A stretch of DNA of 64,000 bases, taken from the NCBI GenBank assembly GCA_963704535.1, contig OY969916.1, positions 5,828,001-5,892,000 on the forward strand. The letters are read 5' to 3'. Shown piece by piece: positions 62,201-64,000 of this stretch. Numbering within the stretch: the first letter of the stretch is position 1; each line of letters opens with the position of its first letter. This stretch comes from G963704535 sp963704535. GTDB taxonomy: Bacteria; Chloroflexota; Chloroflexia; Chloroflexales; Roseiflexaceae. Under the pieces are notes generated by a model. The model searched no databases and was not told the origin of the DNA. It worked only from the letters and a program-made list of their open reading frames with translations. The translations under genes were made by a program, and so were the position numbers.

Positions 62201-63346
62201 GGTCGCGAGGAGGTCGTGCCACTCCTGATGCCGGTGACGATGCTTGAGCCACTAAACATGGTTGTGCATGTCTTTCCGATCGATGGGGAACTGCCGACTC
62301 TCGTCGGCGCCACCGACCGCCGCCGCATGGCGGAAATCCTGAGCGAGGTGCTGGCTGACAACCAGGACACTGGCTTCGCCGTCAAGGACTGCCATATCGA
62401 CGTCGTCGACTATGCGCGCCAGGGGCGCTGCACCTTGCGCTACCAGGTCGAAGGTCGGAGGCAAGACGCTGGCCAGATCGAGCGACGAACGGTCTACGGC
62501 AAGGTCTTCGCCGACAATAGCGGCGTGCTGGCTGGCCAGGCGACCGCAGCACTGCGCGCGCACCTCTATAGCAACAGCGCCTACTGGTTCAGCGTCCCGC
62601 AGATGCTCGGCTGGCGACCAGACCTCAAACTTGCGTTGTTCGAGGCAATTCCAGGTGAGCCGCTCCTTTCCGATGTCCTCAAGACACGTCTACGCGGTGA
62701 GCCCGCGGTGCCGGGAGCATTGTCGCTGGAGGAGATGATCGATGTCTGCGCGCATATGGCCGCCGCCCTGCACACATCGAACATCAAGCTCGGCCATCGC
62801 CATACCTTTGATAACGAGATCGCGGCACTGCGCCAGGAACTAGAGCCTGTTCAGCACATCACGCCTGAGCTTGGCGCGCAGATCGAGGAGTGGATCGAGC
62901 GACTCCAGACCTACGCCGAGCAGTCTGACCCGATGGGGTGGTGCTTCAGCCACGGCAATTTCACCCACGGCCAGATCCTTTTCGATGGCCCGAATAGCGG
63001 CCTGATCGACTTCGATACGAGCTGCCAGGCCGAGCCGGCGCTTGATCTTGGGCAATTCATTGCCCACCTGCGGTTCGCCGGGCGGAAGGCCGAGCCGGCT
63101 ATCCCGCCCGCGCCCAGCACGCCCTTCGATCTCCTTGAGGAGCGGTTCTTGACGACCTACAGCGCGGCAATGGGCAATCGAATTGAGGGTATAGAGAGGC
63201 TGCGCGTTCGCATATCGATCTACGAGGTTGTCAGCACGCTGCGGCGGGTGCTGCGTAGTTGGCAGAAGATGAAGGGCGCTCGACTTACAAATGCCATCGC
63301 AGTCCTGGAGAAGGAAATAGCCTGTCTCCCACAGTTGGATTACTAG
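59242..63346 (+). CDS. ABC exporter - Pro-rich linker - phosphotransferase-fold pseudokinase fusion (one apparent frameshift)
   Basis: Repaired length is 1367 residues. Residues 1-620 form a type IV ABC exporter (six spans; Walker A GPSGAGKST at about 446, LSGGQRQR, VLILDEPTTG). Residues about 720-870 are Pro/Ala-rich. The remainder is a paralog of the 57525 protein, with the same duplicated N-lobe, VYGKVFAD, and C-lobe HGNFTHGQILFDG and LIDFDTSCQAEPALDLG. The catalytic HGD Asp is Asn here. The frame breaks at TT 61855-61856: removing one T (GAGTTC to GAGTC) continues IESSHFAGINLDPLSSP, which aligns with the very start of the paralog (IEQLTDLHMDPARSP). No ribosome site precedes a separate start. 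As read, the exporter ends at 61929. The start is GTG at 59242. Confidence 0.8.
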
Positions 63347-63441
63347 TGGTCCACCACAGTAGTTTTGCGGGGATGGTTTGGAGGGGGGTTGTCCCCCTCC
63401 AAGCCTCCTCCACACCGCAAAACCTGTGTGGTCAACCACTA
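63345..63441. repeat. MITE-like element with AGTGGT termini
   Basis: AGTGGTCCACCACA...GTGTGGTCAACCACT termini, inner TTTTGCGG/CCGCAAAA and a GGTTTGGAGGGGG/CCCCCTCCAAGCC core. It overlaps the stop of the fusion gene. Confidence 0.8.
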
Positions 63442-63507
63442 GGCTTGACACAGCGATGCTGCTGGAGCAGCAGTTGTGCAGGAGTACGTTCGTAAGGAGG
63501 ACCTGCC

Positions 63508-64000
63508 GTGTCCCTCGTGACGAAGAACCTGGAGCAAGCACAACACGCAGAAGTAGCGGATGGGCTATGGCAACTGGAAGCACTGCCGGACTGGTTGGTG
63601 GCGGCCACTCAGGCCGAGCACGTGATGGCGGCACTGGAGCGCCACATCCCCGAATTTGCCTCCGGAGCACTCCAGATCCGATGTTGTGAACTCGATCGCC
63701 TGCGGTTGAAGGGAAAACGCTGGGACGCCCTTTACGAACTGACCATCGACGGCCTCGACGGTCAGGAGCGTCGCAAGGTCGTCCTGGCGAGCATACTCAC
63801 GCCGCCACATATGGAACGGCCCGATCAGGAGTCAGTCGGCGTGTTTGGGACCGCAGAATGGCGCTGCTATCTTCCCGAGTTGCGGCTTGATCTGCACATG
63901 TCCTTCGCGGACGAGGCACTGGAGACGCTGCCAATTCTGACCGATGCGGAGCAGGCTCGTGAACTCCTGGAACAGGGCATCCGCGCTAATTCGCCGGCAT
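63508..64000 (+). CDS. Third paralog of the phosphotransferase-fold proteins (N-terminal part)
   Basis: A GTG start with TAAGGAGG seven bases upstream; open to the window edge (164 codons). IRCCELDRLRLKGKRWDALY + ELTIDG and LRLDLHMSFADEALETLPIL align with the first N-lobe-like block of the two proteins upstream (IQRCELDQATYLLEGGAVLR; HMAFSAFPIDAELPTLAG). The catalytic part lies outside the window, so it cannot be called active or inactive. It begins about 160 bases after the fusion gene on the same strand. Confidence 0.8.
   Translation, partial: MSLVTKNLEQAQHAEVADGLWQLEALPDWLVAATQAEHVMAALERHIPEFASGALQIRCCELDRLRLKGKRWDALYELTIDGLDGQERRKVVLASILTPPHMERPDQESVGVFGTAEWRCYLPELRLDLHMSFADEALETLPILTDAEQARELLEQGIRANSPA

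Overview
The window looks like a GC-rich chromosome of a filamentous or multicellular bacterium of the Chloroflexota (Chloroflexia). This rests on gene content (Os1348-like peptide, UPF0210/DUF711, lipoproteins with Pro/Thr/Ala linkers, huge NRPS genes) and on the very dense intragenic short tandem repeats. It is inference; no rRNA or tRNA gene is present to confirm it. 

Region 1 (1-35238) is a hybrid NRPS/PKS cluster. Three NRPS genes on the minus strand are read in the order 21470->13032, 13048->4646 and 2581->beyond the left edge. A CmlA-type diiron beta-hydroxylase gene (4265->2672) lies between the last two. By-eye specificity codes suggest Ile-like, an unusual substrate (pocket Asp replaced by Cys), Gly, Thr, and an aromatic residue in the module next to the hydroxylase. 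Upstream on the same strand are a small Cys/His-tailed membrane peptide, an Os1348-like peptide, a cytosolic histidine kinase, a NarL-type regulator and a large MalT/SARP-like regulator. Across a divergent promoter region, a PKS gene (28134-35238, KS-AT-KR-DH-ACP-E-like) is read on the plus strand. No thioesterase or exporter is visible, so the cluster probably continues to the left.

Region 2 (35428-52637) is mixed: a double solute-binding lipoprotein, a small lipoprotein, a molybdopterin oxidoreductase, a triple L7/L12-CTD-like membrane protein, a ComB-like phosphatase, a HAD hydrolase, a repeat lipoprotein, an AHSA1 protein, a GT4 glycosyltransferase behind a probable c-di-AMP riboswitch and terminator, a ribbon-helix-helix/VOC fusion with its own operator, and a heterodimeric ABC exporter.

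Region 3 (52840-64000) has the most novel content. It holds an AT-rich TIR-methyltransferase fusion and an orphan PhoB-type regulator. 11-bp-spaced TGACG repeats lie both before that regulator and before a set of three paralogous phosphotransferase-fold proteins. The second paralog is fused to an ABC exporter and carries HGN in place of the catalytic HGD.

Two features cut across the window. (a) About 19 short hairpin/MITE-like elements and many 7-26 bp tandem-repeat patches are present; the patches sit in frame at the same loops of each adenylation domain. (b) Eight apparent single-site frameshifts interrupt otherwise well-conserved genes. Six fall at a sequence that would read GACTC/GAGTC if one base were removed, which points to systematic sequence error at that motif rather than gene decay.
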